A stretch of DNA of 64,000 nucleotides, taken from the NCBI RefSeq assembly GCF_003710105.1, contig NZ_CP033325.1, forward strand, positions 2,170,001 through 2,234,000, written 5' to 3'. Origin of the DNA: Georgenia faecalis. Lineage in GTDB: Bacteria > Actinomycetota > Actinomycetes > Actinomycetales > Actinomycetaceae. The stretch's first letter is position 1. Every line of letters starts with the position of its first letter. The notes below the pieces were generated by a model. It saw only the letters and a list, made by a program, of their open reading frames with translations. It did no database searches and was not told the origin of the DNA. The translations under genes and the position numbers were made by a program. Shown piece after piece: positions 30,100 to 39,182 of this stretch.

Positions 30100-30236
30100 G
30101 GGACCTTCTCACGCGTGACGGCCGCGGGGACGCCCGCGACGGCCCACCCTAACGCCGTCGGACGCGGCCCGCCGGGTCCTTTTTCTCATGCGCCAGGGCG
30201 TCCTGACATGCGGACGCCGGGCGGTCCGGACATGCC

Positions 30237-30279
30237 GACGCCGGCGGGGGCGGCTCCTGCCGTCTCCCCCGCCGGCGTC
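30237..30279. terminator. Perfect 14-bp hairpin downstream of the SPFH gene
   Basis: GACGCCGGCGGGGG (30237-30250) pairs exactly with CCCCCGCCGGCGTC (30266-30279) around a 15-base loop. On the minus strand it starts 21 bases after the SPFH stop, the right place for its terminator. There is no T-run. The rest of 30100-30236 holds the ABC exporter promoter and a T5 run at about 30180 but nothing else. Confidence 0.7.
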
Positions 30280-30300
30280 GTCGTGCCGGTGTGCGCTCGC

Positions 30301-31560
30301 TCAGCGGCCGGTGTCGCCCTCGCCCAGCGTGGGGTCGACGGTCGACGGCGGGCCGGCCGTGGGCCCGGGCTGGTGCGCGCTCGGCGGCGGGGCGAAGCGC
30401 ACGTCGTCGGCGGGCTGGGCCGGGACGGGCGGCATCTCCTCGGCGGGACGCTGGCCGCGCTCGGCGCTGCGCGAGAAGGGCCGGCCGGAGCGCTCCCCCG
30501 CCGTCGTCGCCTCGGTCGTCGCCTGGCGCGCCTCGTGGCGGGCCTGGGCGAGCGCCTCGTCCGGGTCCTGGAGGCTGGTCTCCTGCAGGCCCGTGGCGAG
30601 CCCGGTGCCGTAGGGGCCGAAGTCGACCGTGGGGCGCGGGCGGTCGTCGTCGTCGTCGCCGCCGGACCCGTTCGACCCGCCGCCGAAGCCCTTGGCGATG
30701 GAGCCCAGCGCCGCGGTGAACTCGGTGGGGATGACCCAGAGCTTGTCCGAGGTGCCGTTGGCGAGCTCGGGCAGCATCTGCATGTACTGGTAGGCGAGGA
30801 GCTTGCTGTCCGGCTTGCCGCGGTGGATGGCGTCGAAGACCTGGAGGATGGCGCGGGACTCACCCTGCGCCTTGAGGATCGCGGCCTGTGCCTGACCCTC
30901 GGCCCGCAGGATCGCCGCCTGCTTCTCGCCCTCGGCGGTGAGGATCTGGGACTGCTTGACGCCCTCGGCCGTGAGGATGGCCGCGCGGCGGTCCCGCTCG
31001 GCGCGCATCTGCTGCTCCATGGAGCCCTGGACGCTGGCCGGCGGGTCGATCGCCTTGAGCTCGACGCGGTTGACGCGGATGCCCCAGCGCCCGGTCGCCT
31101 CGTCGAGCACCCCACGGAGCTGGCCGTTGATCTGGTCGCGGCTGGTGAGGGTCTGCTCGAGGTCCATCGACCCGATGACGTTACGCAGCGTCGTCACGGT
31201 GAGCTGCTCGATACCGGTGATGTAGTTGGCGATCTCGTACGTCGCGGACTTCGGGTCGGTGACCTGGAAGTAGATGACCGTGTCGATGCTCACCACGAGG
31301 TTGTCCGAGGTGATGACGGGCTGCGGCGGGAAGGAGACGACCTGCTCGCGCAGGTCGACGCCGGCGCGGACGCGGTCGACGAACGGGATGAGGAAGTGCA
31401 GGCCGGCGTACATCTCGGAGTGGAACTTGCCGAGACGCTCGACGATGAGGGCGACGGCCTGGGGCACGATCCGCACCGAGCGCGCGATGGCGACGATGAC
31501 GAAGATCGCGAGCAGGACGAGAACGATGGTGAGCACTACTCCACCGGGGTTGTCGGACAC
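30301..31560 (-). CDS. SPFH/band-7 (stomatin/QmcA-like) membrane protein
   Basis: A 419-residue SPFH protein with one N-terminal membrane helix (VVLTIVLVLLAIFVIVAIA), then the band-7 domain (RIVPQAVALIVERLGKFHSEMYAGLHFLIPFVDRV... DLREQVVSFPPQPVITSDNLVVSIDTVIYFQVTDP). A long helical region follows with repeated AILTAEG/ILRAEGQAQAAILKAQGESRA, the oligomerising part. The C-terminal 110 residues are acidic and proline-rich. Such proteins form ring-like scaffolds that organise membrane microdomains and proteases. GTG 31560 has AGGAG five bases upstream. It lies 45 bases after an NfeD gene; SPFH-NfeD pairing is a well-known conserved unit. Confidence 0.92.
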   Translation of the reverse strand: MSDNPGGVVLTIVLVLLAIFVIVAIARSVRIVPQAVALIVERLGKFHSEMYAGLHFLIPFVDRVRAGVDLREQVVSFPPQPVITSDNLVVSIDTVIYFQVTDPKSATYEIANYITGIEQLTVTTLRNVIGSMDLEQTLTSRDQINGQLRGVLDEATGRWGIRVNRVELKAIDPPASVQGSMEQQMRAERDRRAAILTAEGVKQSQILTAEGEKQAAILRAEGQAQAAILKAQGESRAILQVFDAIHRGKPDSKLLAYQYMQMLPELANGTSDKLWVIPTEFTAALGSIAKGFGGGSNGSGGDDDDDRPRPTVDFGPYGTGLATGLQETSLQDPDEALAQARHEARQATTEATTAGERSGRPFSRSAERGQRPAEEMPPVPAQPADDVRFAPPPSAHQPGPTAGPPSTVDPTLGEGDTGR

Positions 31561-31605
31561 GGTTCTCCTGGGGTCGGCCGGGGCGGTCCCCGGTCGGTGG
31601 GCGAA

Positions 31606-32049
31606 CTAGGACAGGGTGACGGGGACCGGGGCGACGACGGCGGTGGCCCCCTCGATGCGGACGACACGGACCGTCGTCCCGGTCGGCAGCACGAGGCCCG
31701 GCTCGGCGGCACGGGCCGACCACACCTCGCCGACGAGCTTGACGCGCCCGGCGCGGTCGGTGACGTCGGTGACGACCTCCGCGGTCCGCCCGACGTGCGC
31801 GGCGACGTTGGTCAGCTCACCGGGGGCGTTGCGGCCCATGCGGCGCAGCGCCCACGGGCGCACGGCCGCGAGGAGGATGGTCGAGACGACGGAGAAGGTG
31901 AGGATCTGCGCCCAGAACGGCGCACCGAGCAGTCCCACGCCGGTGGCCGCGAGGGCCCCGCCGGCGAACATGAGGAAGATGAGGTCGACCGTGAGCATCT
32001 CGACGACGCCGAGTACCAGGGCCGCACCGAGCCACCACAACCACGCCAT
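31606..32049 (-). CDS. NfeD family membrane protein
   Basis: A 147-residue NfeD-type protein: two or three membrane segments (WLWWLGAALVLGVVEMLTVDLIFLMFAGGALAATGVGLLG, ILTFSVVSTILLAAVRPWALRR) and a C-terminal OB-fold (HVGRTAEVVTDVTDRAGRVKLVGEVWSARA...VRVVRIEGATAVV). This is the short form without a protease domain. It partners SPFH proteins, here the next gene downstream. ATG 32049 has GAGGAGG six bases upstream. Together they likely form one operon, possibly starting with the ABC ATPase gene whose stop is 30 bases upstream. Confidence 0.9.
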   Translation of the reverse strand: MAWLWWLGAALVLGVVEMLTVDLIFLMFAGGALAATGVGLLGAPFWAQILTFSVVSTILLAAVRPWALRRMGRNAPGELTNVAAHVGRTAEVVTDVTDRAGRVKLVGEVWSARAAEPGLVLPTGTTVRVVRIEGATAVVAPVPVTLS

Positions 32050-32079
32050 CGTCAGCCTCCTCGCTCGCCTGCCCCGATC

Positions 32080-32874
32080 TTAGTGGGCGGGGGCGGCAGC
32101 GCGGGCGCTCCAGCGGTCCCGATGCCGCTCGACCTCGAGGTCGAGGCCGAAGGTGCGTGACAGGTGCTGCGGGGTGAGGACCTCCTCGAGCGGCCCGGCG
32201 GCCTCGACCTTGCCCCCGCGCAGGAGCAGGACGTGGTCGAAGCCGGGCGGGATCTCCTCGACGTGGTGCGTGACGAGGACCATCACGGGCGAGCGGCGGT
32301 CACCGGCCAGCTCGCCCAGGCCGCGCATGAGCTCCTCACGGCCCCCGAGGTCGAGGCCGGCGGCCGGCTCGTCGAGGAGGAGGAGCTCGGGGTCGGACAT
32401 GAGGGCGCGGGAGATCTGCACGCGCTTGCGCTCGCCCTCGCTGAGGGTGCCGAAGGTCCGGTCCTCGAGGTGCGCGACGCCGAACGCCGCGAGGAGGTCC
32501 CGGGCCCGCCGGGTGTCCAGCTCGTCATAGGTCTCCCGCCACCGGCCGGTCACGCCGTAGGACGCGGTGAGGACGACGTCGAGGACCTTCTCGCCGCCGG
32601 GGATCCGGTCCGCGAGCGCGGAGGAGGCCAGGCCGATGCGGGTGCGCAGCTCGGCCACCTCGACGGACCCGAGCTCCTCGTCGAGGATGCGCACCGTGCC
32701 GCTCGTGGGGAACAACCGCGCCGCGGCGAGCTGGAGGGCCGTGGTCTTGCCGGCGCCGTTCGCGCCCAGGACGACCCACCGCTCCCCGTCGGAGACGGTC
32801 CAGCTCACGCCGTCGAGGATGGTCTTCGCCCCGCGTCGCACCGTGACGTCTGCCAGTTCCAGCACCTCGCTCAT
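32080..32874 (-). CDS. ABC transporter ATP-binding protein (YlmA/ModF-like, stand-alone)
   Basis: A 264-residue ATPase with Walker A LGANGAGKTTALQLAAARLFPTSG, signature TLSEGERKRVQISRAL (SEGE form), Walker B ELLLLDEPAAGLD and switch His THHVEE. The RWVVLGANGAGKTT and SEGERKRVQI forms match the YlmA-type group often listed as molybdenum or iron ABC ATPases, which usually have no permease beside them, as here. The role is therefore uncertain: it might energise a permease elsewhere or act on its own. The ATG at 32874 has only a weak ribosome site. It is divergent from the 32924 gene, with 49 bases between starts. Confidence 0.85.
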   Translation of the reverse strand: MSEVLELADVTVRRGAKTILDGVSWTVSDGERWVVLGANGAGKTTALQLAAARLFPTSGTVRILDEELGSVEVAELRTRIGLASSALADRIPGGEKVLDVVLTASYGVTGRWRETYDELDTRRARDLLAAFGVAHLEDRTFGTLSEGERKRVQISRALMSDPELLLLDEPAAGLDLGGREELMRGLGELAGDRRSPVMVLVTHHVEEIPPGFDHVLLLRGGKVEAAGPLEEVLTPQHLSRTFGLDLEVERHRDRWSARAAAPAH

Positions 32875-32923
32875 GGAACGACCCTAGCCCGCCCGGGGCG
32901 ACGTGCGCGGCTACCGTGGTCGC

Positions 32924-33706
32924 GTGGTCGAGCTCGTCCTGCCCTACGCCGTCATCGCCGCCCTCTGGTTGCCCCGGGTGCGCGACACCGCCTCCGTGCG
33001 CCGCGCCGTCGCGGCCATCGCCGACGACGACGAGCACCTCGTCGAGTCCCCGGACGGCAGCCGGCCGCTCGTGCACGCCCTGCGCGACGTCGTCGCCCCG
33101 GGCGGCGGCAACCGCGTCCTCGACGCCGGTGCCCTCCTCCCGGCCCCCGGCCACGTCGCGGGGGTGCCGGCGGTCGCGCTGCCCGAGGCGCTCGACGCCG
33201 AGCAGTGCCTCCTCGTGCGGACCACCGACGCGCAGTGGGCGGCCGTGCCCGAGGTGACGACGTACGGCAGCGCGCTGGAGCCGGGGACCCTGGTGCGCTG
33301 GCACGCGCGCCCGCTCCCGGCCGGGGAGCGGGCCGTGCCCACCCTCCTGGGCGGCGTCGGCACGCTGGGCCAGGCGCGGCGCGAGCTCGGCACCGCGCTG
33401 CTCGAGGCCCTCGACGAGCTGGAGGCGCTCGACGTCGCGCGCTGGCGCCCCGACGCCGCCGCGGAGCTCGCCGACCTGGGGCACGCGGAGCTCCCCGACG
33501 GCCTGCTGCCCCCCGGCCTGCCGGAGCGGCAGGTCGACGTCCTCACCCGTGCCGCCCGGCTCCTCGCCATCACCGAGCTCGCCCGCGAGGACGACGGCGC
33601 CGCCGTCACCGCCGCCCAGTCCGGGGCCCGCAGCCGGGTGCTCAGCGGCCTTGCGCTCACCGCCCGCCGCGGGATGGCGGCGGCGAGCGTCAGCCACCGG
33701 GCCTGA
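32924..33706 (+). CDS. Conserved hypothetical protein
   Basis: A protein of about 260 residues that I do not recognise by function; similar proteins of this length sit beside this ABC ATPase in Micrococcales. It starts VVELVLPYAVIAALWLPRVRDTASVRRAVAAI, followed by mixed alpha/beta sequence with many Ala, Leu and Asp, no membrane helix beyond the first weak one, no Cys cluster and no nucleotide motif. The last third is helical (RAARLLAITELAREDDGAAVTAAQSGARSRVLSGLALTARRG). The start is uncertain: GTG 32924 or GTG 32903 in the same frame. It precedes the DHFR-like gene by 70 bases. Confidence 0.65.
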   Translation: MVELVLPYAVIAALWLPRVRDTASVRRAVAAIADDDEHLVESPDGSRPLVHALRDVVAPGGGNRVLDAGALLPAPGHVAGVPAVALPEALDAEQCLLVRTTDAQWAAVPEVTTYGSALEPGTLVRWHARPLPAGERAVPTLLGGVGTLGQARRELGTALLEALDELEALDVARWRPDAAAELADLGHAELPDGLLPPGLPERQVDVLTRAARLLAITELAREDDGAAVTAAQSGARSRVLSGLALTARRGMAAASVSHRA

Positions 33707-33776
33707 GTGTCGGACACCGGTGTGACACTCGTCTCGTCGCGTCGCGCCGGGCGACGCACGGACCGAGGAGGAACAC

Positions 33777-34307
33777 GTGGGCCGGACCGTCTACTACGTC
33801 GCGAGCAGCCTCGACGGCTTCATCGCCACCCCCGACCACTCCCTCGACTGGCTGCTCACCCGCGAGGTCGACGACGACGGGCCCATGGGCATCACGCCGT
33901 TCCTCGCGGGCGTCGGCGCCATCGTCACGGGCTCGGCCACCTACGAGTGGGTCCGCGCGTACCAGGACGCCTGGGACTACACCGTGCCCACCTGGGTGCT
34001 CACCCACCGCGAGCTCGCGCCGCCGCCGGGGGCCGACGTCCGGTTCGCCCGGGGCGACGTGCGCGCCGTCCACGCCGAGATGGTGGCCGTGGCCGGCGAG
34101 CGCGACCGGTGGATCGTCGGCGGCGGCGAGGTCGTGGGGCAGTTCGCCGACGCCGGGCTCCTCGACGAGGTGGTTATCGCGTACGCCCCCGTCACGCTCG
34201 GCGCGGGGGCCCCGCTCCTGCCCCGCCGGCTGGAGCTGCGGCTCACCGAGCTCGCGCGCAACGGCGAGTTCGCCTGCGCCCGGTACGACGTCGTGCGGCC
34301 CGGCTGA
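33777..34307 (+). CDS. Dihydrofolate reductase/RibD C-terminal family protein
   Basis: A 176-residue protein of the RibD_C (bifunctional deaminase-reductase C-terminal) family with a DHFR fold. Visible are VYYVASSLDGFIATPDHSLDWLL at the start, the GIxPFLxxVGAIVTGSATYEWV helix, WVLTHRELAPPPG and RDRWIVGGGEVVGQFADAGLLDEVVIAYAPVTLGAGAPLL; IVGGGxVVxQFxxxGLxDE is the signature of the group. It likely reduces a small molecule with NADPH but lacks any proven substrate; it is not the main folA. GTG 33777 has GAGGAG nine bases upstream. Confidence 0.87.
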   Translation: MGRTVYYVASSLDGFIATPDHSLDWLLTREVDDDGPMGITPFLAGVGAIVTGSATYEWVRAYQDAWDYTVPTWVLTHRELAPPPGADVRFARGDVRAVHAEMVAVAGERDRWIVGGGEVVGQFADAGLLDEVVIAYAPVTLGAGAPLLPRRLELRLTELARNGEFACARYDVVRPG

Positions 34308-34361
34308 CGGCGTCTCGCCCAAGGGCCCGGCCGACGACGGCGCGTCAGGGGCGCGGCGGCG

Positions 34362-35597
34362 TCAGGGGCGCGGGGCGTCCAGGACGGCCCGGTAGACGTC
34401 GAGCGTGCGGTCGGCCACCGCGGCCCACGAGAAGTGGTCCTCGACCCGCCGGCGCGACGCCCGGCCCATCTCCCGCGCCCGCTCGGGGTCGGTGACCAGG
34501 GCCGTCAGCCGGTCGAGGAGATCCTCCTCGAACCGCGCCGGGTCCACCGGGGTCCCGGTCCCGTCACCCACCTGCTCGATGGGCACGAGCAGCCCGGTGA
34601 CGCCGTCGTCGACGACCTCGGGGATCCCGCCGGTGGCCGAGCCCACGACGGGCAGGCCCACGGCCATCGCCTCGAGGTTGACGATGCCGAGCGGCTCGTA
34701 CACCGAGGGGCAGACGAACACGGTCCCGGCGGCGAGGACGGCGATGAGGTCGGGGCGCGGCAGCATCTCCGAGATCCACACGACGCCCTCGCGACGCGCC
34801 CGCAGGCGCTCGACGAGGCCGTCGACCTCGGCGGCGATCTCCGGGGTGTCCGGGGCGCCGGCGCACAGGACCACCTGGACCTCCGGGGGCAGCCCGGCGA
34901 CGGCGCGCAGCAGGTGCGGCAGCCCCTTCTGCCGGGTGATCCGCCCGACGAAGACGACGGCGGGGCGCTCCGGGTCGATGCCCAGGCGGCGGACGGTCGC
35001 CTCGGCGCGGGCGAGCTCCGCCGCGTCCGTGGGCCGTTGCCAGGAGTCGAGGTCGATCCCGTTGTGGACCACGTGCACGCGCTCCGGGTCGAGCTGCGGG
35101 TAGACGCGCAGGATGTCGGCGCGCATCCCCGCGCTCACGGCGATGACCGCCGCGGCGCCCTCGTAGGCCGTCCGCTCCGCCCAGGAGGAGACGGCGTAGC
35201 CGCCGCCGAGCTGCTCGGCCTTCCACGGGCGCAGGGGCTCCAGGGAGTGCGCGGAGACGACGTGCGGGACGTCGTGGAGTAGCCCGCCCAGGTGGCCGGC
35301 GAGGTTGGCGTACCAGGTGTGGGAGTGGACGAGGTCCGCCCCGCCGACGTCGCCGGCCATGGCGAGGTCGACGCCCAGGGTGCGCAGCGCGGGGTTGGCG
35401 CCCGCGAGCTCGGCGAGCTCGGCGTAGCCCTGGACGCCGGGCTCGCCGCCCGGGGACCCCGGCTCACGGGGACCGTCGAAGCACCGCACCCGCACGTCGA
35501 TCCGCTCCCGCAGCACGGCCGCCAGCTCCGCGACGTGCACCCCGGCACCGCCGTAGACGTACGGCGGGTACTCACGCGTGAGGATGTCGACGCGCAT
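34362..35597 (-). CDS. glgA: GT4 glycogen synthase / maltose-1-phosphate synthase (GlgA/GlgM type)
   Basis: A 411-residue GT4 glycosyltransferase of the actinobacterial GlgA group. It uses ADP-glucose made by GlgC to extend glycogen or to form maltose-1-phosphate for GlgE. Features: [27 protein letters not shown] (acceptor/donor loop with GGAGVH), [64 protein letters not shown], and [36 protein letters not shown] with the donor-binding Glu. Length and order match M. tuberculosis Rv1212c. ATG 35597 has AAGGAG four bases upstream. It is divergent from glgC with only 59 bases between them. Confidence 0.93.
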   Translation of the reverse strand: MRVDILTREYPPYVYGGAGVHVAELAAVLRERIDVRVRCFDGPREPGSPGGEPGVQGYAELAELAGANPALRTLGVDLAMAGDVGGADLVHSHTWYANLAGHLGGLLHDVPHVVSAHSLEPLRPWKAEQLGGGYAVSSWAERTAYEGAAAVIAVSAGMRADILRVYPQLDPERVHVVHNGIDLDSWQRPTDAAELARAEATVRRLGIDPERPAVVFVGRITRQKGLPHLLRAVAGLPPEVQVVLCAGAPDTPEIAAEVDGLVERLRARREGVVWISEMLPRPDLIAVLAAGTVFVCPSVYEPLGIVNLEAMAVGLPVVGSATGGIPEVVDDGVTGLLVPIEQVGDGTGTPVDPARFEEDLLDRLTALVTDPERAREMGRASRRRVEDHFSWAAVADRTLDVYRAVLDAPRP

Positions 35598-35628
35598 CGG
35601 TCTCCTTCGGCCAGACTCTGTGGCAACG

Positions 35629-35640
35629 CTGCCCTGGCAG
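35629..35640. promoter_or_regulatory. Possible operator in the glgA/glgC divergent promoter
   Basis: CTGCCCTGGCAG is a short inverted repeat (arms CTGCC/GGCAG, two-base centre) in the middle of the 59-base region between glgA and glgC. Its position would allow joint control of both genes. The call is weak: arms of five bases occur by chance in such GC-rich DNA. Confidence 0.2.
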
Positions 35641-35656
35641 CCCTAGTGTGACCATC

Positions 35657-36898
35657 ATGTCAGCCCCACGCGTCCTCGCCATCGTCCTGGCCGGAGGTGA
35701 GGGCAAGCGACTCATGCCCCTCACCGAGGAGCGGGCCAAGCCCGCCGTCCCCTTCGGGGGCATCTACCGGCTCATCGACTTCGCCCTGTCGAACATCGTC
35801 AACTCCGGCTACCTCAAGATCGTCGTCCTCACCCAGTACAAGTCGCACAGCCTCGACCGGCACATCGCCAAGACGTGGCGGATGTCGACCCTGCTGGGCA
35901 ACTACGTCGCGCCGGTGCCCGCCCAGCAGCGCGTGGGCAAGCGGTGGTACCTCGGCAGCGCCGACGCGATCTTCCAGTCGCTCAACCTCATCCACGACGA
36001 GCGGCCCGACGTCGTCGTCATCGTCGGCGCGGACAACATCTACCGCATGGACTTCTCCCAGATGGTCGACCAGCACGTCGCCTCGGGGCTGCCGCTCACC
36101 GTGGCGGCCATCCGCCAGCCGCTGAGCCTGGCCGACCAGCTGGGTGTCGTGCAGGCGCACCCCACCCAGCCGGGCAAGATCGGGGCGTTCCTCGAGAAGC
36201 CCACCGACGCCGTCGGCCTGGCGGACTCCCCCGACGAGGTCCTCGCCTCCATGGGCAACTACGTCATGGACGCCGACGCCCTCATCGAGGCGGTGACCAA
36301 GGACTCCGCGGACCCCGACTCCAAGCACGACATGGGCGGCAGCATCGTCCCCTGGTTCGTCGACCAGCAGGCTGCCGGCTACTACGACTTCGGCGACAAC
36401 GACGTGCCGGGCTCCACGCCCCGCGACCGCGCCTACTGGCGCGACGTCGGCACGATCGACGCGTACTACGAGGCGAACCAGGACCTCATCGCCGTGACGC
36501 CCGTCTTCAACCTCTACAACGACCACTGGCCGCTGTACGCGGGCAACCCGAACCTGCCGCCGGCGAAGTTCGTCTACGGCAACCGCGAGCGCCTGGGCCA
36601 CGCCATGGACTCCCTCGTCTCCCCCGGCGTCATCGTCTCCGGCGGTGAGGTGGTCGGCTCGATCATCTCCCCCGGGACCAAGGTGAACTCGTGGTCGTCG
36701 GTGCGCGACTCCGTCATCCTCGACAACGTCGACGTCGGCCGGAACGCCACCGTGAGCCGCGCCATCGTCGACAAGAACGTCCGCATCGAGGAGGGCGCGC
36801 AGGTCGGCGTCGACGCCGAGCGGGACCGCGAGCGCGGCTTCACGGTGACGGAGTCGGGGATCACCGTCGTCCCCAAGGGCACCCGCGTGACCCGCTGA
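35657..36898 (+). CDS. glgC: Glucose-1-phosphate adenylyltransferase
   Basis: A 413-residue ADP-glucose pyrophosphorylase, which makes ADP-glucose from ATP and glucose-1-phosphate for glycogen synthesis. The N-terminal nucleotidyltransferase has [51 protein letters not shown] and [14 protein letters not shown]. The C-terminal left-handed beta-helix has [55 protein letters not shown]. Start chosen at ATG 35657 ([11 protein letters not shown]); GTG 35648 is in frame but adds only three residues. The two glg genes are divergent, the usual arrangement in actinobacteria. Confidence 0.95.
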   Translation: MSAPRVLAIVLAGGEGKRLMPLTEERAKPAVPFGGIYRLIDFALSNIVNSGYLKIVVLTQYKSHSLDRHIAKTWRMSTLLGNYVAPVPAQQRVGKRWYLGSADAIFQSLNLIHDERPDVVVIVGADNIYRMDFSQMVDQHVASGLPLTVAAIRQPLSLADQLGVVQAHPTQPGKIGAFLEKPTDAVGLADSPDEVLASMGNYVMDADALIEAVTKDSADPDSKHDMGGSIVPWFVDQQAAGYYDFGDNDVPGSTPRDRAYWRDVGTIDAYYEANQDLIAVTPVFNLYNDHWPLYAGNPNLPPAKFVYGNRERLGHAMDSLVSPGVIVSGGEVVGSIISPGTKVNSWSSVRDSVILDNVDVGRNATVSRAIVDKNVRIEEGAQVGVDAERDRERGFTVTESGITVVPKGTRVTR

Positions 36899-36933
36899 CC
36901 CCTCGCCCGCCCGTGCCCCCGTAGGGTGCACCC

Positions 36934-37839
36934 GTGCTCCGCATCAGTACCGTCTGGCCCGAGGCCCCCGCCGCCCCCACCTCTGCGGCGGGGCCCGACG
37001 GCGCCCGGCGCGCCGCCGACGTCGTCGCGGCGGCCGGGCTCGACCTCGGGGCGCCCGTGCCCACGGCGGGGCGCGGGTGGGCCGGGCTCACCTGGCTCAC
37101 CGACGCGGCGCTGCCCGCTGGGGCGGGGCCGCAGCTGCGGGTCCGCGCGGGCGAGCAGGGGATCGACCTCGCCGTCACCACCGGGGCGCTGGCCGAGCAC
37201 GGGCCGGCCCTCGTCGTCACCGACGTCGACTCCACGTTCATCACCGCCGAGTCCATCGACCTCCTCGCCGCCCGGGCGGGCGCCGGCGAGGCCGTCGCTG
37301 CCGTCACCGAGCTCGCCATGCGCGGCGAGATCGACTTCGCCGAGAGCCTGCGCCGGCGGCTGCTCACCCTCGCCGGCCTGCCCGCCACGGTCCTCGAGGA
37401 GGTCCGGGCGGAGATCGCCCTCATGCCCGGGGCGGACGCGCTCGCCGCCGCCCTCGCCGCCCGGGGCACCCCCCTGGGGCTGGTCTCCGGCGGATTCGTC
37501 GAGATCGTCGTCCCGCTCGCCGCCGAGCTGGGGATCGACCGGGTGCGCGCCAACGCCCTCGAGGTGGCGGACGGGGCCCTCACCGGCCGGTCCAGCGGGG
37601 CCGTCGTCGACGCCGCCGCCAAGGCGCGGACGCTGCACGCCTGGGCCGCCGAGCTCGGTGTCGACCCCGCGCGCGTCGTCGCCGCGGGCGACGGCGCCAA
37701 CGACCTGCCCATGCTCGCGGCCGCCGGGCTCGGGGTGGCGTTCTGCGCCAAGCCGCTCGTGCAGGCGCAGGCGACCGCGGCGGTGAGCTTCCCCCGCCTC
37801 GACGCCGTCCTCGGGCTGGTCGGCCTCAGCGCGCGCTGA
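36934..37839 (+). CDS. serB: Phosphoserine phosphatase
   Basis: A 301-residue HAD-family phosphatase that makes L-serine from phosphoserine in the last step of serine synthesis. HAD motif I is VVTDVDSTFITAESIDLLA (nucleophile Asp in DVDST, residue about 96); the SerB helix ELAMRGEIDFAESLRRRL recognises the substrate; motif II is LGLVSGGFVEIV, then AKARTLHAWA with the motif III Lys, and motif IV VAAGDGANDLPML. The first 90 residues show no clear ACT domain, unlike the longer mycobacterial SerB2. GTG 36934 starts 35 bases after glgC. Its stop is 9 bases from the convergent sixA stop. Confidence 0.9.
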   Translation: MLRISTVWPEAPAAPTSAAGPDGARRAADVVAAAGLDLGAPVPTAGRGWAGLTWLTDAALPAGAGPQLRVRAGEQGIDLAVTTGALAEHGPALVVTDVDSTFITAESIDLLAARAGAGEAVAAVTELAMRGEIDFAESLRRRLLTLAGLPATVLEEVRAEIALMPGADALAAALAARGTPLGLVSGGFVEIVVPLAAELGIDRVRANALEVADGALTGRSSGAVVDAAAKARTLHAWAAELGVDPARVVAAGDGANDLPMLAAAGLGVAFCAKPLVQAQATAAVSFPRLDAVLGLVGLSAR

Positions 37840-37848
37840 GGCGCGGCC

Positions 37849-38361
37849 TCAGGCCTGGCCGGGGCTGCGGACGAGGTCGACGAGCGCGGCGGCCGACCGG
37901 TCCAGCGACGCCCAGTCCTCGACCTCGAGGACGGCCGCGCTCGCCGTCGACATCCCCAGGCTCACCTGCGCGGCGAGGTCCTCCCGGCCGCTGCCGGCGA
38001 GGAGGTGGGCGAGCGTCGACATCGTCGGCTCGTGCCCGACGACGAGCACGCAGCGGGTGTCCTCGGGCACCTCCCGCAGGAGCGCGAGCAGGGACCGGGC
38101 GCCCGCCTCGTAGACGGCGTCGCTCTCGACGACCCGCGGCGGCGCCGACAGGTGCGTGGCGAGGATCCGGTACGTCTCCCGGGTGCGCAGCGCGGTGGAG
38201 ACCAGGGCGAGGTCGATCCCTCCGGTGGCGGCCTCGAGGAGCGGTCCCACGGCGCCCGCCTGGCGCCGGCCCGCGGCGCTCAGGGGCCGCATCGCGTCCC
38301 CCAGGTCGCCCTCGTGCTCGGCGGCGGCGTGACGCAGGAGGACGAGGCGGCGGGTGGTCAC
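37849..38361 (-). CDS. SixA-type phosphohistidine phosphatase
   Basis: A 170-residue histidine phosphatase of the short SixA branch. It has RRLVLLRHAAAEHEGDLGDAMRPLSAAGRRQA with the catalytic RH..., DLALVSTALRTRETYRIL, VYEAGARSLLALLREVPEDTRCVLVVGHEPTMSTLAHLLAG with the second catalytic His (GHEP). Such proteins remove phosphate from protein histidines, or act on small phosphoesters. GTG 38361 overlaps the fabI stop (GTGA), so it is translationally coupled as the last gene of fabG-fabI-sixA. The longer open frame upstream is the antisense or shifted frame of fabI. Confidence 0.88.
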   Translation of the reverse strand: MTTRRLVLLRHAAAEHEGDLGDAMRPLSAAGRRQAGAVGPLLEAATGGIDLALVSTALRTRETYRILATHLSAPPRVVESDAVYEAGARSLLALLREVPEDTRCVLVVGHEPTMSTLAHLLAGSGREDLAAQVSLGMSTASAAVLEVEDWASLDRSAAALVDLVRSPGQA

Positions 38362-39125
38362 TGCCCCATGGCGTGGACGCCGCCGTCGACGTGGACGATC
38401 TCCGCCGTCGTCGCGGGGAACCAGTCCGAGCACAGCGCGGCGACCGCGCGGGCGGTCGGCTCCGGGTCGTTGACGTCCCAGCCGAGCGGCGCGCGCTCGC
38501 CCCAGGTGGCCTCCATCTGCTCGAAACCGGGGATCGACTTGGCCGCGGTGGTGCGGACCGGGCCGGCGGAGACGAGGTTGACCCGGATGCCCTCGGGGCC
38601 GAGGTCGCGGGCGAGGTAGCGCGCCGTCGACTCGAACGCCGCCTTGGCCACGCCCATCCAGTCGTAGACGGGCCAGGCGAAGGACGCGTCGAAGGTGAGG
38701 CCGACGACGGCGGAGCCGCGGCCCATGAGCGGCCGGGCGGCCACGGCGAGCGACTTCAGCGAGTACGCGGAGACCTCGAGCGCGGTGGCGACGTCGGCCC
38801 ACTCCCCCGCGAGGAAGTTGCCCCCCATGACGGACTGCGGGGCGAACCCGATGGAGTGGACGACGCCGTCGAGGTGGTCGGCGTGCTCGCGCACCCGGTC
38901 CGCGAGCGCGGCGAGGTCCTCGGCGTTGGTGACGTCGAGCTCGACGACGGGGGCGGCCTCGGGCAGGCGCCGGGCGATGGCCTGGGTGAGCCGGAACTGA
39001 CGTCCGAAGGAGGTGAGGACCACCTGGGCGCCCTCCTGCTGCGCCAGCCGGGCCACGTGGAAGGCGATCGAGGTGTCCTTGAGCACCCCGGTCACCAGCA
39101 GCGTCTTGCCCTCGAGCAGTCCCAT
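38358..39125 (-). CDS. fabI: Enoyl-[acyl-carrier-protein] reductase (InhA-like)
   Basis: A 255-residue SDR-type enoyl-ACP reductase, which reduces the trans-2 double bond with NADH in each round of fatty-acid elongation. It has the FabI/InhA form of the cofactor loop (LLEGKTLLVTGVLKDTSIAFHVARLAQQEGAQVVLTS), VVHSIGFAPQ, LTFDASFAWPVYDWMGVAKAAFES with the Tyr-(x)6-Lys pair, and RVNLVSAGPVRTTAAKSIPGF. Length matches. ATG 39125 has AGAAGGA upstream. It is the second gene after fabG, in the conserved actinobacterial fabG-fabI order, and is the expected target of isoniazid- or triclosan-like inhibitors. Confidence 0.94.
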   Translation of the reverse strand: MGLLEGKTLLVTGVLKDTSIAFHVARLAQQEGAQVVLTSFGRQFRLTQAIARRLPEAAPVVELDVTNAEDLAALADRVREHADHLDGVVHSIGFAPQSVMGGNFLAGEWADVATALEVSAYSLKSLAVAARPLMGRGSAVVGLTFDASFAWPVYDWMGVAKAAFESTARYLARDLGPEGIRVNLVSAGPVRTTAAKSIPGFEQMEATWGERAPLGWDVNDPEPTARAVAALCSDWFPATTAEIVHVDGGVHAMGQ

Positions 39126-39182
39126 GTGTGTCCTTCTCTCACGTGCGCGGGTGCGGCGGAGGTCGCCGTCGGGAAGTGTGCG

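Noticed and set aside
33707-33776. GTGTC...GACAC repeats before the DHFR-like gene as an operator
   Set aside because: Short arms in skewed GC-rich DNA and no regulator gene beside it; could be chance.
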